Shown: piece after piece, positions 27,010-36,543 of the stretch
How the letters are laid out: every line of letters starts with the position of its first letter
Numbering within the stretch: position 1 is the first letter of the stretch
Assembly: GCA_013288555.1 (NCBI GenBank)
Contig: JABDBQ010000004.1
Coordinates: 47,070 to 111,069, forward strand
From: Bacteroidota bacterium
GTDB lineage: Bacteria > Bacteroidota > Bacteroidia > CAILMK01
Direction of reading: 5' to 3'
DNA length: 64,000 nt
Made by a program: the position numbers and the translations under genes
The notes under the pieces: model-generated
Databases searched by the model: none
What the model saw: the letters and a program-made list of their open reading frames with translations, nothing else
Told to the model about the DNA's origin: nothing

Positions 27010-27750
27010 ATGTTAAAAATTTCATTTTTTGTGTTGCTTATTGGTTTTGGATGTAATTCCAATCAAACAAAAGCAATTCAATCTAAAGGGAATCAAGATT
27101 CTAAGATCATTGATATTGACAAACTGCCGCAGAAATCTATTGATTATAAACCTGAAACTCGACATCGATTTCCAACTAAAATCAGGAATCGAGACACTCT
27201 GAAATACACACGGAATACATTCAGTGTTTACAAATGGGATGGTAATGTTGATAATGATTTAGGAACTTTTGATGTTTTTAGTTTTTCTTTTTATTTAAAT
27301 AATAGGCCAATCAATAATGTAGATAGCATATTTCTCATAAGTCCAATTGAAATTTCAAGTGATTCGACCAAATTCACTTATGCTCTTCGTAATGGATATA
27401 ATGATGAAGAGTTGCCTGATGGAAATATATATATAACAGATATTCAAACGCAGAAGACTTTGAATATTCATACCTTCGACCCTATAAATGGCCCTTTTTT
27501 TAATGATGGCCTATCATTTTTGTATGCGAGTAAGAATACTATTTATAGATATGATTTATCAAAAAACCAAACTGTTGATTCGGTGGAAATTCAAAGCTCA
27601 AAAGGAGACTTTAACATCTTTGGTTTAAAATTATTGGATAAAAACAAGGTGATCAGGATAATATTTAAAAGAGACGAAGAAAATAGGAACAAGTTCGAGT
27701 GCGTGGATATTCCACTTAGTACATTTTTTGATTCAAGAAAAAAACAATAA
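27010..27750 (+). CDS. Uncharacterised lipoprotein
   Basis: A 246-residue protein with a short lipoprotein signal (MLKISFFVLLIGFGC, then NSNQTK). The mature part repeatedly shows short beta-type motifs (NIYITDIQTQKTLNIHTFD, LSFLYASKNTIYRYDLSKNQ), which suggest a small propeller-like or sandwich fold. No family recognised. It follows mutS2 by 45 bases and precedes fabI; being AT-richer than both, it may be a later arrival. Confidence 0.6.
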   Translation: MLKISFFVLLIGFGCNSNQTKAIQSKGNQDSKIIDIDKLPQKSIDYKPETRHRFPTKIRNRDTLKYTRNTFSVYKWDGNVDNDLGTFDVFSFSFYLNNRPINNVDSIFLISPIEISSDSTKFTYALRNGYNDEELPDGNIYITDIQTQKTLNIHTFDPINGPFFNDGLSFLYASKNTIYRYDLSKNQTVDSVEIQSSKGDFNIFGLKLLDKNKVIRIIFKRDEENRNKFECVDIPLSTFFDSRKKQ

Positions 27751-27785
27751 GAACTCTAAGTGTGGTTATCTTGACTGTTTTGAGC

Positions 27786-27793
27786 TACATTTG
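27786..27793 (+). promoter_or_regulatory. -7 box of fabI
   Basis: TACATTTG, 19 bases before the chosen fabI ATG at 27813; no well-spaced TTG was seen upstream. Confidence 0.35.
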
Positions 27794-27812
27794 TCACAAA
27801 ATTGAAAGAAAT

Positions 27813-28625
27813 ATGGGCAACAATATACTAAAAGGTAAAAAAGGAATCATTTTTGGCGCATTGGATGAGAAATCCATCGCCTGGAAAGTGGCTTTAAAAG
27901 CACACGAAGAAGGTGCAGAATTTGTACTCACCAATACGGCCCTTGCACTGCGAATGGGCACGATAAACCAGTTGGCAGAAGCATGCAATGCAAAGATCAT
28001 TCCTTCAGATGTGACTGTGGTTGAAGAACTTGAGACGTTATTCAATGAATCAGTTCAGGCCTTGGGTGGCAAACTTGATTTTGTACTGCATTCGGTGGGT
28101 ATGTCTCCGAATGTGCGTAAAAAGCGTCCTTATGATGATCTGAATTATGATTTTTTCTTAAAAACCCTGGATATATCAGGCGTATCACTTCATAAAGTAT
28201 TGCAAACAGCAATGAAGTTGGATGCCATCAATGAGTGGGGATCTGTGGTAGCACTTACCTATATTGCTTCACAACGCGTATTCCCTGATTATAGCGATAT
28301 GGCACAGGCCAAAGCAGTCCTGGAATCCATCGTACGCAGTTTCGGGTATCAGTACGGAATGGCTAAAAAAGTGAGGGTAAATTCTATATCCCAGTCACCA
28401 ACCAATACAACTGCAGGTAGTGGAGTAGGAGGCTTCGATGCCTTCTATCAGTTTGCTGAAAAAATGTCACCTCTCGGAAACGCATCCGCTGAAGAATGTG
28501 CGGATTACTGCGTTTCTTTGTTCTCTGACTACACCCGTAAAGTTACCATGCAGAATTTATTCCATGACGGCGGCTATTCCTTTACAGGGATCAGTTCAGA
28601 GATTATGGAATCTTTTAAGGGGTAG
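27813..28625 (+). CDS. fabI: Enoyl-ACP reductase FabI
   Basis: NADH-dependent enoyl-[acyl-carrier-protein] reductase, the last step of each fatty-acid elongation round. It is a short-chain dehydrogenase-type protein with KGKKGIIFGALDEKSIAWKVA (nucleotide binding), LDFVLHSVGMSPN, and the catalytic pair in YIASQRVFPDYSDMAQAKAVLES (Tyr and Lys). I start it at ATG 27813 (MGNNILKGKK), giving 270 residues as usual; the 17 extra residues of the track ORF overlap the promoter box and are not family-like. Confidence 0.94.
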   Translation: MGNNILKGKKGIIFGALDEKSIAWKVALKAHEEGAEFVLTNTALALRMGTINQLAEACNAKIIPSDVTVVEELETLFNESVQALGGKLDFVLHSVGMSPNVRKKRPYDDLNYDFFLKTLDISGVSLHKVLQTAMKLDAINEWGSVVALTYIASQRVFPDYSDMAQAKAVLESIVRSFGYQYGMAKKVRVNSISQSPTNTTAGSGVGGFDAFYQFAEKMSPLGNASAEECADYCVSLFSDYTRKVTMQNLFHDGGYSFTGISSEIMESFKG

Positions 28626-28634
28626 ATTGGATTC

Positions 28635-29057
28635 ATGTATACCATTGACAAATCTGATGTCGTTTTTGAAAATGGGAAACGAATTCATTTCAATGGTATA
28701 GAAATTAAATATCCGACTGAAATAAATGGATATTTAATTTTTATTGCCTGGGGTTCTGGAGACTATAATAATAACGTCTTCGGAATTGATTTATCAAATC
28801 AATCAGTAGCTTGGCAAATAAAGAATCCTAAGAAATTCACAAAAGAAATGCGGGAAACTGGAGAAAGAATAATGCAACATCTTCAGGATCCTACTTTAGC
28901 AAAATATTATACTGAATTAAGATGTCCTTTTACTGATATTTATTTTGGTAAAAACGATAACATACTATACATCAGAAATCTTTGCAATTTCGCTGTAACT
29001 GTTAATGAAAAGACTGGCGAGGTTTTACAATTTGTCCAGTTAAACGATTTTAAATAA
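28635..29057 (+). CDS. Hypothetical protein
   Basis: A 140-residue soluble protein, 9 bases after fabI and thus probably cotranscribed. It has alternating strands (IEIKYPTEINGYLIFIAWG, NVFGIDLSNQSVAWQIK, LYIRNLCNFAVTVNEKTGEV) that read like two blades of a beta-propeller, as in PQQ-like repeats. No family recognised and no signal peptide. It is AT-richer than fabI. Confidence 0.55.
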   Translation: MYTIDKSDVVFENGKRIHFNGIEIKYPTEINGYLIFIAWGSGDYNNNVFGIDLSNQSVAWQIKNPKKFTKEMRETGERIMQHLQDPTLAKYYTELRCPFTDIYFGKNDNILYIRNLCNFAVTVNEKTGEVLQFVQLNDFK

Positions 29058-29066
29058 TTCCTTCCT

Positions 29067-29230
29067 AAGTCCCAGAGGGACGAAATATTGGTAGCAAAAC
29101 ATCCCACGCGTGTCTTTGAGTGCCGTAGGTACGATATTTTCTATTGATGAGGAAAAATGTTATCCCTACGGGATTCTATAAACTTCAAATCATCCTCTTT
29201 CTACCAAAATGTCATCCCTACGGGATTTTG
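29067..29230. repeat. ~165-bp dispersed element, copy 2
   Basis: Begins AAGTCCCAGAGGGACGAAAT, then ATTGGTA, central GAGTGCCGTAGGTACGATA, TATCCCTACGGGATTCTA, and ends TCTACCAAAATGTCATCCCT, then ACGGGATTTTG. Loop bases differ from copy 1 while the short stems are kept (for example GTCCCGTTAGGGAC against GTCCCAGAGGGAC). Confidence 0.9.
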
Positions 29231-29267
29231 AAACCAATAGTCCCCCTTTAGGTTAGGGCAAAACAAA

Positions 29268-29294
29268 AAAAGGCCGGTTCATCACCGGCCTTTT
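29268..29294. terminator. Bidirectional rho-independent terminator
   Basis: AAAAGGCCGGT-TCATC-ACCGGCCTTTT: an 11-bp perfect stem with a 5-nt loop and A/T tracts on both sides, between the convergent hypothetical gene and clpC. Confidence 0.9.
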
Positions 29295-29313
29295 GATTTA
29301 CTCAATAAAAAAA

Positions 29314-31935
29314 TTACTGCTGAGATTTGCCTTTTTTAGGCTTAGGCTCAGGTTTCTTTTCTTCAGCAACCAAAGGTTCTATAGTTATACTTACCAGGTT
29401 TTCATCTTTCTTATCCATGTCAACCACAATAGTATCACCTTCCTTGATCTCTGATCTAAGAATTTCTTCAGCTACACTGTCCTCAATATATTTCTGAATA
29501 GTTCTCTTTAAAGGACGGGCACCGTAAGAAGGATCATAACCCTTTTTAGCTAAAAAGGTCTTTGCAGTATCACTAACAGTGATATTATATCCCATAACTT
29601 TCACTCTGTCATATAAATATTGTAACTGAAGATCAACAATCTTCCTGATATCTGCTTCTGTTAATGAGTTAAAGATGATCAGGTCATCTATACGGTTTAA
29701 GAATTCAGGTGAGAAAGATCTTTTCAAGGCTCCTTCAATCACGTTCTTGGTATAATCTTCAACGTTCTTGTCTCTCGTTTCAGTCACAAAACCAACGCCT
29801 TTCCCAAAATCCTTGAGTTGACGGGTGCCGATGTTTGAGGTCATGATAATAACCGTATTCCTGAAATCGACTTTTCTTCCGAGACTATCAGTTAAAAATC
29901 CTTCATCCAATACCTGTAGCAGGATATTAAACACATCCGGGTGCGCCTTTTCAATTTCATCAAGGAGGATAACACAATAAGGTTTCCTGCGAACTTTTTC
30001 AGTAAGCTGTCCACCTTCTTCATATCCGATATATCCCGGAGGAGCTCCTATCAATCTTGATACGGCGAATTTTTCCATATACTCGCTCATATCTATGCGT
30101 AGCAGTGCATCGGTACTGTCAAACAGGTACTTGGCAAGAACTTTGGCAAGTTCTGTTTTACCCACGCCAGTTGGTCCAAGGAATATAAAAGAACCAATCG
30201 GGCGGTTCGGGTCTTTAAGCCCAGCCCTTGTGCGCTGAATGGCTTTCGTAAGCTTTTTTATGGCTTCTTGCTGGCCAACAACACTGTCTTCCAATTCTTT
30301 ATCCATATTCAACAACTTAACCCCTTCGCTTTGGGCAATGCGCTTGGTAGGTATACCTGTCATCATTGAAATAACTTCAGCAATATCTTCTTCAGTTACC
30401 GTGAAACGTTGTTTTTTGGTTTCTTCCTCCCATTCGCGTTTGGCAGATTCGAGTTGTTCTATGAGTTGTTTTTCTTTGTCTCTGAGCTTGGCGGCTTCTT
30501 CATACTGCTGGCTCTTGACAACTTTATTCTTTTCAACTTTGATGTCTTCAATCTTCTTTTCAAGATCCAGAACATTTACTGGTACATGTATATTGGTAAT
30601 GTGTACCCTGGCACCGGCTTCGTCCATCACATCAATGGCCTTGTCAGGCAGATACCGATCACTGATATACCTTTCGCTCATAATGACACAAGCGTTTACG
30701 GCATCGTCAGTATAATCAACACCATGATGATCCTGGTATTTTTCTTTAATATTCTGGAGAATCTCTTTGGTTTCTTCCACACTTGCCGGATTTACCATTA
30801 CCTGCTGAAACCTCCGTTCCAGGGCACCATCTTTTTCAATATACTGGCGGTATTCATCAAGTGTTGTCGCACCAATACATTGGATATCTCCACGGGCAAG
30901 AGCAGGTTTGAACATATTGGAAGCATCAAGACTTCCGCTTGCACCACCAGCACCTATAATAGTATGTATCTCATCTATGAAGAGAATCACATCCGGATTC
31001 TTTTCAAGTTCATTCATTACTGCCTTCATCCTTTCTTCAAACTGGCCACGGTATTTGGTACCTGCAACCAAAGAAGCCAGATCAAGCGTTACTATTCTTT
31101 TATTAAAGAGTACCCTAGATACTTTGCGTTGAATGATTCGCAATGCAAGTCCTTCAGCAATGGCAGTTTTACCTACACCTGGCTCACCAATAAGTATCGG
31201 GTTGTTTTTCTTTCTCCGGCTTAATATCTGCGATACGCGTTCTATTTCGCGTTCACGGCCTACAATAGGGTCAAGTTTGCCTTCTTCTGCCGCTTTTGTC
31301 AGATCCCTTCCAAAATTATCCAGAACAGGTGTTTTAGATTTGGATTCAGACTTCCTACCCGTGCCTGAACCACCACTATAGCTGCTTTTTTCAGGGCCTG
31401 CGCCAAAATCTTCTTCTCCCGGATCAGAAGGAAATTCTCCTTTTGGGCCGTAAAAATTTTCCTCAAGCTGTTCTTTAAATACCTCATAGGTAACAGCATA
31501 CTGGTGAAGTATTTGCGCGGCAATATTGTCTTCATCACGAAGCACGCTAAGCAAAAGATGCTCCGTACCAATAATATCACTTTTGAATATTTTGGCTTCC
31601 AGGTAGGTTACCTTGAGTACTTTTTCAGCCTGTTTGGTAAGTGGTATGTTTCCTGTTATGTTTTTGTGTGTCGCAGTATTCCTGATGGCATCTTCGATCG
31701 ACTTTTTAAGCCTGATCAGATCTACATCAAGAGATTTAAGGGTTTTTATGGCTTTGCCTTCACCCTCGCGTATGAGCCCCAGCAGCAAATGTTCTGCGCC
31801 TATATAATCATGCCCAAGGCGTATTGCCTCTTCCCTGCTATAACTGATTACATCTCTGACTCTTGGTGAAAATTTTGCTTCCATTAATTTTTTATAACTC
31901 CCATTATCATCGTTAGGACTATTAGGTGTTTCCAT
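29314..31935 (-). CDS. clpC: ATP-dependent Clp protease ATP-binding subunit ClpC
   Basis: An 873-residue HSP100 unfoldase that feeds substrates to ClpP. Order: double Clp_N repeat (about 20-165) for adaptor binding; first AAA+ with Walker A GEPGVGKT (about 252) and LFIDEIHTI; a UVR-containing middle domain ([20 protein letters not shown]), which separates ClpC from ClpB; second AAA+ with [12 protein letters not shown] (about 590) and [18 protein letters not shown]; a ClpP-docking loop region near VGFVTETRD; a lysine-proline-rich tail. clpP and the McsA/McsB/CtsR genes of Firmicutes are absent here. It is monocistronic with a strong terminator. Confidence 0.96.
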   Translation of the reverse strand: METPNSPNDDNGSYKKLMEAKFSPRVRDVISYSREEAIRLGHDYIGAEHLLLGLIREGEGKAIKTLKSLDVDLIRLKKSIEDAIRNTATHKNITGNIPLTKQAEKVLKVTYLEAKIFKSDIIGTEHLLLSVLRDEDNIAAQILHQYAVTYEVFKEQLEENFYGPKGEFPSDPGEEDFGAGPEKSSYSGGSGTGRKSESKSKTPVLDNFGRDLTKAAEEGKLDPIVGREREIERVSQILSRRKKNNPILIGEPGVGKTAIAEGLALRIIQRKVSRVLFNKRIVTLDLASLVAGTKYRGQFEERMKAVMNELEKNPDVILFIDEIHTIIGAGGASGSLDASNMFKPALARGDIQCIGATTLDEYRQYIEKDGALERRFQQVMVNPASVEETKEILQNIKEKYQDHHGVDYTDDAVNACVIMSERYISDRYLPDKAIDVMDEAGARVHITNIHVPVNVLDLEKKIEDIKVEKNKVVKSQQYEEAAKLRDKEKQLIEQLESAKREWEEETKKQRFTVTEEDIAEVISMMTGIPTKRIAQSEGVKLLNMDKELEDSVVGQQEAIKKLTKAIQRTRAGLKDPNRPIGSFIFLGPTGVGKTELAKVLAKYLFDSTDALLRIDMSEYMEKFAVSRLIGAPPGYIGYEEGGQLTEKVRRKPYCVILLDEIEKAHPDVFNILLQVLDEGFLTDSLGRKVDFRNTVIIMTSNIGTRQLKDFGKGVGFVTETRDKNVEDYTKNVIEGALKRSFSPEFLNRIDDLIIFNSLTEADIRKIVDLQLQYLYDRVKVMGYNITVSDTAKTFLAKKGYDPSYGARPLKRTIQKYIEDSVAEEILRSEIKEGDTIVVDMDKKDENLVSITIEPLVAEEKKPEPKPKKGKSQQ

Positions 31936-32381
31936 TTATTTTGGTATGTATCCATTTTAATATATATGATCAAATTCTGCGCCATTGCGTCATATTTGTT
32001 TCTACTATGTTAAATATACGGAAAAAAACGTCAAATGGTATATGTCCCCTGGTAAACTTATTAAGTGTTGAAATTTTAAACAACTCATTTACAAAATTTT
32101 AATAACATTTGACTCATTTTCATTTTTGTCAATTTTACTGCCTTAATGTCAGAAAAGCCACCGAATTGTAAAATGCATCCCATAAAATATGAGACAAAGG
32201 TAGGGGCGATATTGATTGGTTGGTATTGGTGATTAGAAAAAGTTGGTGATTTGGTAGATACAGTCATTACGAGCTGTTATAGTATTTTTGGAAGTACAAA
32301 AGACCTTAAAATATTCTTTGTTCCAGTTTCCTAGGCGTGAACACAGAAGGAACTAAATATAGATTGGCAACCACTTGAATG
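31936..32381. other. 446-bp gap upstream of clpC
   Basis: AT-rich, no coding ORF that I accept (the 60-aa minus ORF at 32085 lacks coding character). It should carry the clpC promoter and the 3' end of the response-regulator transcript. No CtsR- or CIRCE-like operator was recognised. Confidence 0.4.
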
Positions 32382-32798
32382 TTAATTCCCCGATCTAATT
32401 ACCCCATCGATAATCTCCAGCAATATTTCCTTTTTCAACGGCTTAATAAGATATCCTTTCACAATTTCGTAACCTTTTGCCATTTCAAAATCATGATCGT
32501 CCACAGATGACGAAAGCATGAAAATGATAAACTGATTTTGTACCCGAGCATCAAGTTTTTCAAATTCATCAAGAAATTCCCAACCGGACATCACCTGCAT
32601 ATTTATGTCAAGCAACAGAACAGTATTGACATCTGTAACCTCGGGGGAATAATTATTCGTGATCCATTCCAATCCTTCTGATGGATCTTTAAAAATTTGA
32701 ATATCTGATGGGTATAGGTACTTTTTAATCGTTAGTTTTACAATGAGGTTGTTCTGTGGATCATCATCAATGACTATGTATTTATAATGCACGCTCAT
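32382..32798 (-). CDS. Single-domain response regulator
   Basis: A 138-residue CheY-like receiver. Motifs: YIVIDDDPQN (acidic pocket), LLLDINMQVMSGW (phosphoacceptor Asp), FMLSSSVDD (Ser/Thr switch) and YLIKPLKKE (Lys). There is no output domain. I start at ATG 32798 (MSVHYKY), because this overlaps the kinase stop as ATGA, the usual sign of translational coupling; the track start at 32825 adds nine poor residues. It is most likely phosphorylated by the adjacent PAS kinase and may pass phosphate on or act by protein contact. Confidence 0.88.
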   Translation of the reverse strand: MSVHYKYIVIDDDPQNNLIVKLTIKKYLYPSDIQIFKDPSEGLEWITNNYSPEVTDVNTVLLLDINMQVMSGWEFLDEFEKLDARVQNQFIIFMLSSSVDDHDFEMAKGYEIVKGYLIKPLKKEILLEIIDGVIRSGN

Positions 32799-35416
32799 AT
32801 TTTGAAATCTATTACAAATTCGCAACCCTCATTTACATTGCTTTTGAGCTGAATAGTTCCTCCAAGTGTTTCCACATGAGTTTTTACCATATACAATCCC
32901 ATTCCTTTGCCTTCCACTTTAACATGAAAACGTTTATATAGTCCGAATATCTGATCTTTATGTTTAACCATATCTATACCAAGGCCGTTGTCTTTGAATA
33001 TGAGCTTTATATCGTTTGGGGATCTATGAGATGAGATATGAATAACAAGCGCCAGATCAGGCCTTTTGTATTTTATGCTATTTGTAATCAGATTCAGAAA
33101 AATACTTCTGATATAGCTTTTAAGAGTGAGCATCTCATCAATATCCGAAAAATCTGTCTTGATTTCCACATTTTGATTACGAATCATATCGCCAATTTCT
33201 GACTTTATTTCCGCGACAAGTTCTGAAAAAACTACGGGTTGTCTCGTCTCACTCATCGTTTTTTTTGTTTGCAGTATTTCGTTCAGATCATTAATAACAC
33301 CATCCAGATTGTGAATAGAGCTATCGAGCCCTACTAAAAGCAAATCTTTGTCAGCATCTTCCAATCCTTCATCCTTCATAAGGCTACAAGCGCCAAGGAT
33401 GTTTGCAACTGGGGCTCTTAAGTTATGAGAAACGATATATGCAAATTGTTCAAGGTCTTTATTCCTGTGAATCAGGTCTTTCGTTACTTCTTCGCGTTCA
33501 GTTTCAGCAAGCTTTTTTGACGTTATATCATTCAACGATAGTATCGAACCTGTGTCAATTCCCTTGTCGTTTAGTACCGGGAAATATTTAACATGGTACC
33601 AGGTTAATTTACCCTGATTGTCTAAAAATGTGGACTCATAATCAATTTTTTCACCTTTGTTGTTTTGTTTTAATTTCCTTAAAAGGTCAATGCCCTCTTT
33701 TTTTATATTCTGGATAAACTTCCCTAAATTTAAACCAATTGTCAAATTTTGCCCCAGTGCTGTCGCTGTCCATATATTGATTACCTGGTTAAAAGAAACG
33801 ACATTGAGTTCCGTATCAAGTAAAATATAGCCAATATCAGTATTGTCAAAGATAGTTTGTAAATTAGATTCTGACTTTTTCAAAGCATCTTCTGCTTTTA
33901 TCCTTTCAGTTATGTCATTGCTAAGAACAAGATTGGCTTTTTTTCCTTCAAAAATGATTTGTTCCGAATTTAATTCGACATTAATTATCTTCCGGTCTTT
34001 TTTAATATGAATGGTTTGGTAAAGTCCTGGGATTTTTGATGCGTTAATAAAAAAATCAAGATCTTTCTTTGACTTTAAATCCATTGCTTTCATGCTCATA
34101 AATTCTTCAAGGGTATAGCCATAATTGCGTATAGCTGCCTTATTTACTTTCAGGAACTGATAAGAATCTGAATCATATATCCATGTCGGGATGGGACTGT
34201 TATCAAATAATTCCTGGTATCTTTTTTCGCTTTCTGAAATTCTTATTTCGTCTTCTTTTTTTTCTGTAACGTCCCGGAAATTTCCGACAAACCCCTCAAT
34301 ATCTTCATCATCGTTCCAATTGGTTACGGTACCCTCGCACCAACGGTAAGATCCATCGCTCCGCATCATCCTTTTTTCTATATTATAGGATTTGCCCGGG
34401 TTTTTTAATAAATCTTTATTCAACTCGTGATATTTTACAAGATCATCAGGATGGATCATCTTCGTTATGTCTTTCCCGATAAGCTCATCCATGTCAAGTT
34501 CAAAAACCTGGGAAAATGAAGGACTGACATACAGTATGATCCCTTCGGGAGACCTGATCATTTTCATATCAGTGCTTTTCTCAATAAGTTTTTTATAAAG
34601 TCTTTCCCGCTTTTCAAGCTGTTTTGTCACCTCTACTGTTTCAGTAATATCAAGATTAAAACCTGTAAGCCGAACTGGATTGCCAGTTTTATCTCTCTTT
34701 ACGAGGATTTTGTTCAGCAGATACCTGTTGTTTCTGTTTTTATCAATGATCCTGAAAGTAAATCCAATTGAGTTGTTTGTTGCAATCATTGCATTCGCCG
34801 TCATTTTTTTTACAAATTCAAGGTCTTCAGGATGGATATGATTCAAAAACAAGTCTAATGAGGCTTCAATTTCTCCCGGTTCGTATCCAAACAACCGATA
34901 TGCCTCATCTGACCAGATAGTAGTTTTTGCATTTAGATCAGCTTGCCAGCTTCCAAGATGAGCCATACGCTCGGTATCCTTAAGCAAAACAATTATTTCC
35001 GTATTTTCATCAAGGCAATTCTTGTTTTCAATTAAAAGTTTGTTATTTGCCAATGCACGGTTGATTACAGAAGGCAATCTCTGTAAATGTGATTTAAGTA
35101 CATAATCATAGGCTCCTTCATTCTTAATAATACTGGCACCATATTCATCCGAAACGACCTTTGAAATCAAAATAAAGGGAGCAGAACATTTTTTTTCTTT
35201 ACAGATCTTTAGAGCTTCAGAGGAATTGATTTCGGGAGATAATTGATTTGAAAGTATTAATTCGGGTAAAAAATCTTTGAGGGCTGCAACGAAATCTGAT
35301 TTATTGGCCACACGAAGCAGTTCAAACTTAATACCTGTAAGAACCAGGTATCTATTTATCAATTCGGCATCTTGCTCATTATCTTCTAAATGAAGTATTT
35401 TAACAGGTATTGTCAT
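32795..35416 (-). CDS. PAS-rich sensor histidine kinase with degenerate N-terminal receiver
   Basis: An 873-residue cytoplasmic kinase without membrane spans. Order: receiver-like domain (1-125); four PAS/PAC modules (about 145-265, 275-390, 395-510 and 515-635, each ending in a DITE/DVTEKK-type linker); HisKA with the phospho-acceptor His in AYIVSHNLRAPVANI (about 663); HATPase_c with N box LNLITNSIKYK, G1 DNGLGIDM and G2 GKGMGLYMVK. In the receiver, the position of the usual phospho-Asp reads LILSNQLSPE, so Asp is replaced by Asn, which argues that it senses or scaffolds rather than accepts phosphate. Followed by, and coupled to, a response regulator. Confidence 0.9.
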   Translation of the reverse strand: MTIPVKILHLEDNEQDAELINRYLVLTGIKFELLRVANKSDFVAALKDFLPELILSNQLSPEINSSEALKICKEKKCSAPFILISKVVSDEYGASIIKNEGAYDYVLKSHLQRLPSVINRALANNKLLIENKNCLDENTEIIVLLKDTERMAHLGSWQADLNAKTTIWSDEAYRLFGYEPGEIEASLDLFLNHIHPEDLEFVKKMTANAMIATNNSIGFTFRIIDKNRNNRYLLNKILVKRDKTGNPVRLTGFNLDITETVEVTKQLEKRERLYKKLIEKSTDMKMIRSPEGIILYVSPSFSQVFELDMDELIGKDITKMIHPDDLVKYHELNKDLLKNPGKSYNIEKRMMRSDGSYRWCEGTVTNWNDDEDIEGFVGNFRDVTEKKEDEIRISESEKRYQELFDNSPIPTWIYDSDSYQFLKVNKAAIRNYGYTLEEFMSMKAMDLKSKKDLDFFINASKIPGLYQTIHIKKDRKIINVELNSEQIIFEGKKANLVLSNDITERIKAEDALKKSESNLQTIFDNTDIGYILLDTELNVVSFNQVINIWTATALGQNLTIGLNLGKFIQNIKKEGIDLLRKLKQNNKGEKIDYESTFLDNQGKLTWYHVKYFPVLNDKGIDTGSILSLNDITSKKLAETEREEVTKDLIHRNKDLEQFAYIVSHNLRAPVANILGACSLMKDEGLEDADKDLLLVGLDSSIHNLDGVINDLNEILQTKKTMSETRQPVVFSELVAEIKSEIGDMIRNQNVEIKTDFSDIDEMLTLKSYIRSIFLNLITNSIKYKRPDLALVIHISSHRSPNDIKLIFKDNGLGIDMVKHKDQIFGLYKRFHVKVEGKGMGLYMVKTHVETLGGTIQLKSNVNEGCEFVIDFKI

Positions 35417-35798
35417 TTATTTTTGATTTGGGAGGGAAAGAAATGGACGATTGTAAAGAAAATGAGCCTAATAAAGTTGATTGACAGGCCTAACGCGAAT
35501 TACTAGCATGCTATAACCTATTTGAAACCAAAATGTTCAAGTTGGCACCTGTATTCCGAGGACACATCAAAACTATTTTATATACTTCGCTTTAATGTGA
35601 CGCATGTTCATGCCAAAAAGACACCTTCGAGCGGGGAAAAAACATGAAGCGAAAACAGGCTTTTAGAGATGCCCTAAATTCAATTATTCTGGTCGGTCTA
35701 ATTAAAACGAAAATAAAAAAATCCCAATTTGCATTTCTCAATTCCTTTATCGAGTTTTACGCAAGTTAAAACTATATTGTCTCATAAAACATTTTGAA
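35417..35798. other. 382-bp gap upstream of the PAS kinase
   Basis: No gene, RNA or clear repeat recognised. It would hold the promoter of the divergent kinase/regulator pair and of the small membrane ORF at 35799. Confidence 0.4.
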
Positions 35799-36095
35799 TT
35801 GTATACAGTTATGATGTACTTGTTCACATTTATTCCATTTTCTACTGCCATATTGGTTGCGGTTATGTTATTCAGAAAGAAAGATTTGGTATTGAATAAC
35901 ATTCGCAAAATCTTTTGGACCATAACATCCATAAGCCTTTTGCTTACGTCTTGTGAGGCTATTTATTATTTTTCTATTGGAAGTGAGGCCAGCAAGGAAA
36001 TTCTTTATGCCATTTACATTAATGCCCCAACCATTTTCCTGGTATTTGGATTGAGTTTAATGATACAGTTTGTGGATTTTGTAAATCCGAAATAG
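35799..36095 (+). CDS. Small hypothetical membrane protein
   Basis: A 98-residue protein with three predicted spans (MMYLFTFIPFSTAILVAVML, IFWTITSISLLLTSCEAIYYF, YINAPTIFLVFGLSLMIQFV). The positive-inside pattern (FRKKDLVLNNIRK) is sensible, which supports a real gene, but no family is recognised and there is no close partner. A start at Met5 or Met6 is equally possible. Confidence 0.45.
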   Translation: MYTVMMYLFTFIPFSTAILVAVMLFRKKDLVLNNIRKIFWTITSISLLLTSCEAIYYFSIGSEASKEILYAIYINAPTIFLVFGLSLMIQFVDFVNPK

Positions 36096-36543
36096 AAATT
36101 ATTCATTTGAATGATTTTGCATAAGGTTTCAGAATTTCTTCCTGAGTTACCACGATAAGTTCGAGAAAATTTCCCCATTCCAATTTAAGTTATCCCATAG
36201 ACTGTGTGCAATATTTTCTGGCATGGATTTAAATGGAAATTTCTTTTGTTAACTTACTGTTATATAAAATGAGACCTGGATCAATTGTTTATAACTATTA
36301 GTTCATTATCAGATGGTTACTGTATTTAGAATATTATGTATTCACAGCTTATGCACATATTTGTTTTCCCTGTTCATAAAATAATTCTCAATGTTATCAG
36401 TGAAAAAATCTTGTTAGAAATACAAAAGCCCTGTTAGATTTGCTCCCCTCAAAAGAGAGAGAGAGAAAAGAGAGAGTCGAGAAGAAAACGAAGTGGCAAC
36501 AGAAATTGAAACAGAGTTAAAAAAATAAAATCCAAACCAAAAA
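36096..36543. other. 448-bp gap upstream of dnaB
   Basis: AT-rich and without an accepted ORF. Just before dnaB lies a purine-only GA run (36449-36475, AAAGAGAGAGAGAGAAAAGA type) followed by more purine-rich leader. I recognised no structured RNA here. Confidence 0.4.

Noticed and set aside
32085-32267. 60-codon minus ORF upstream of clpC
   Set aside because: Low-complexity AT-rich sequence, no family, no promoter or coupling; treated as chance.
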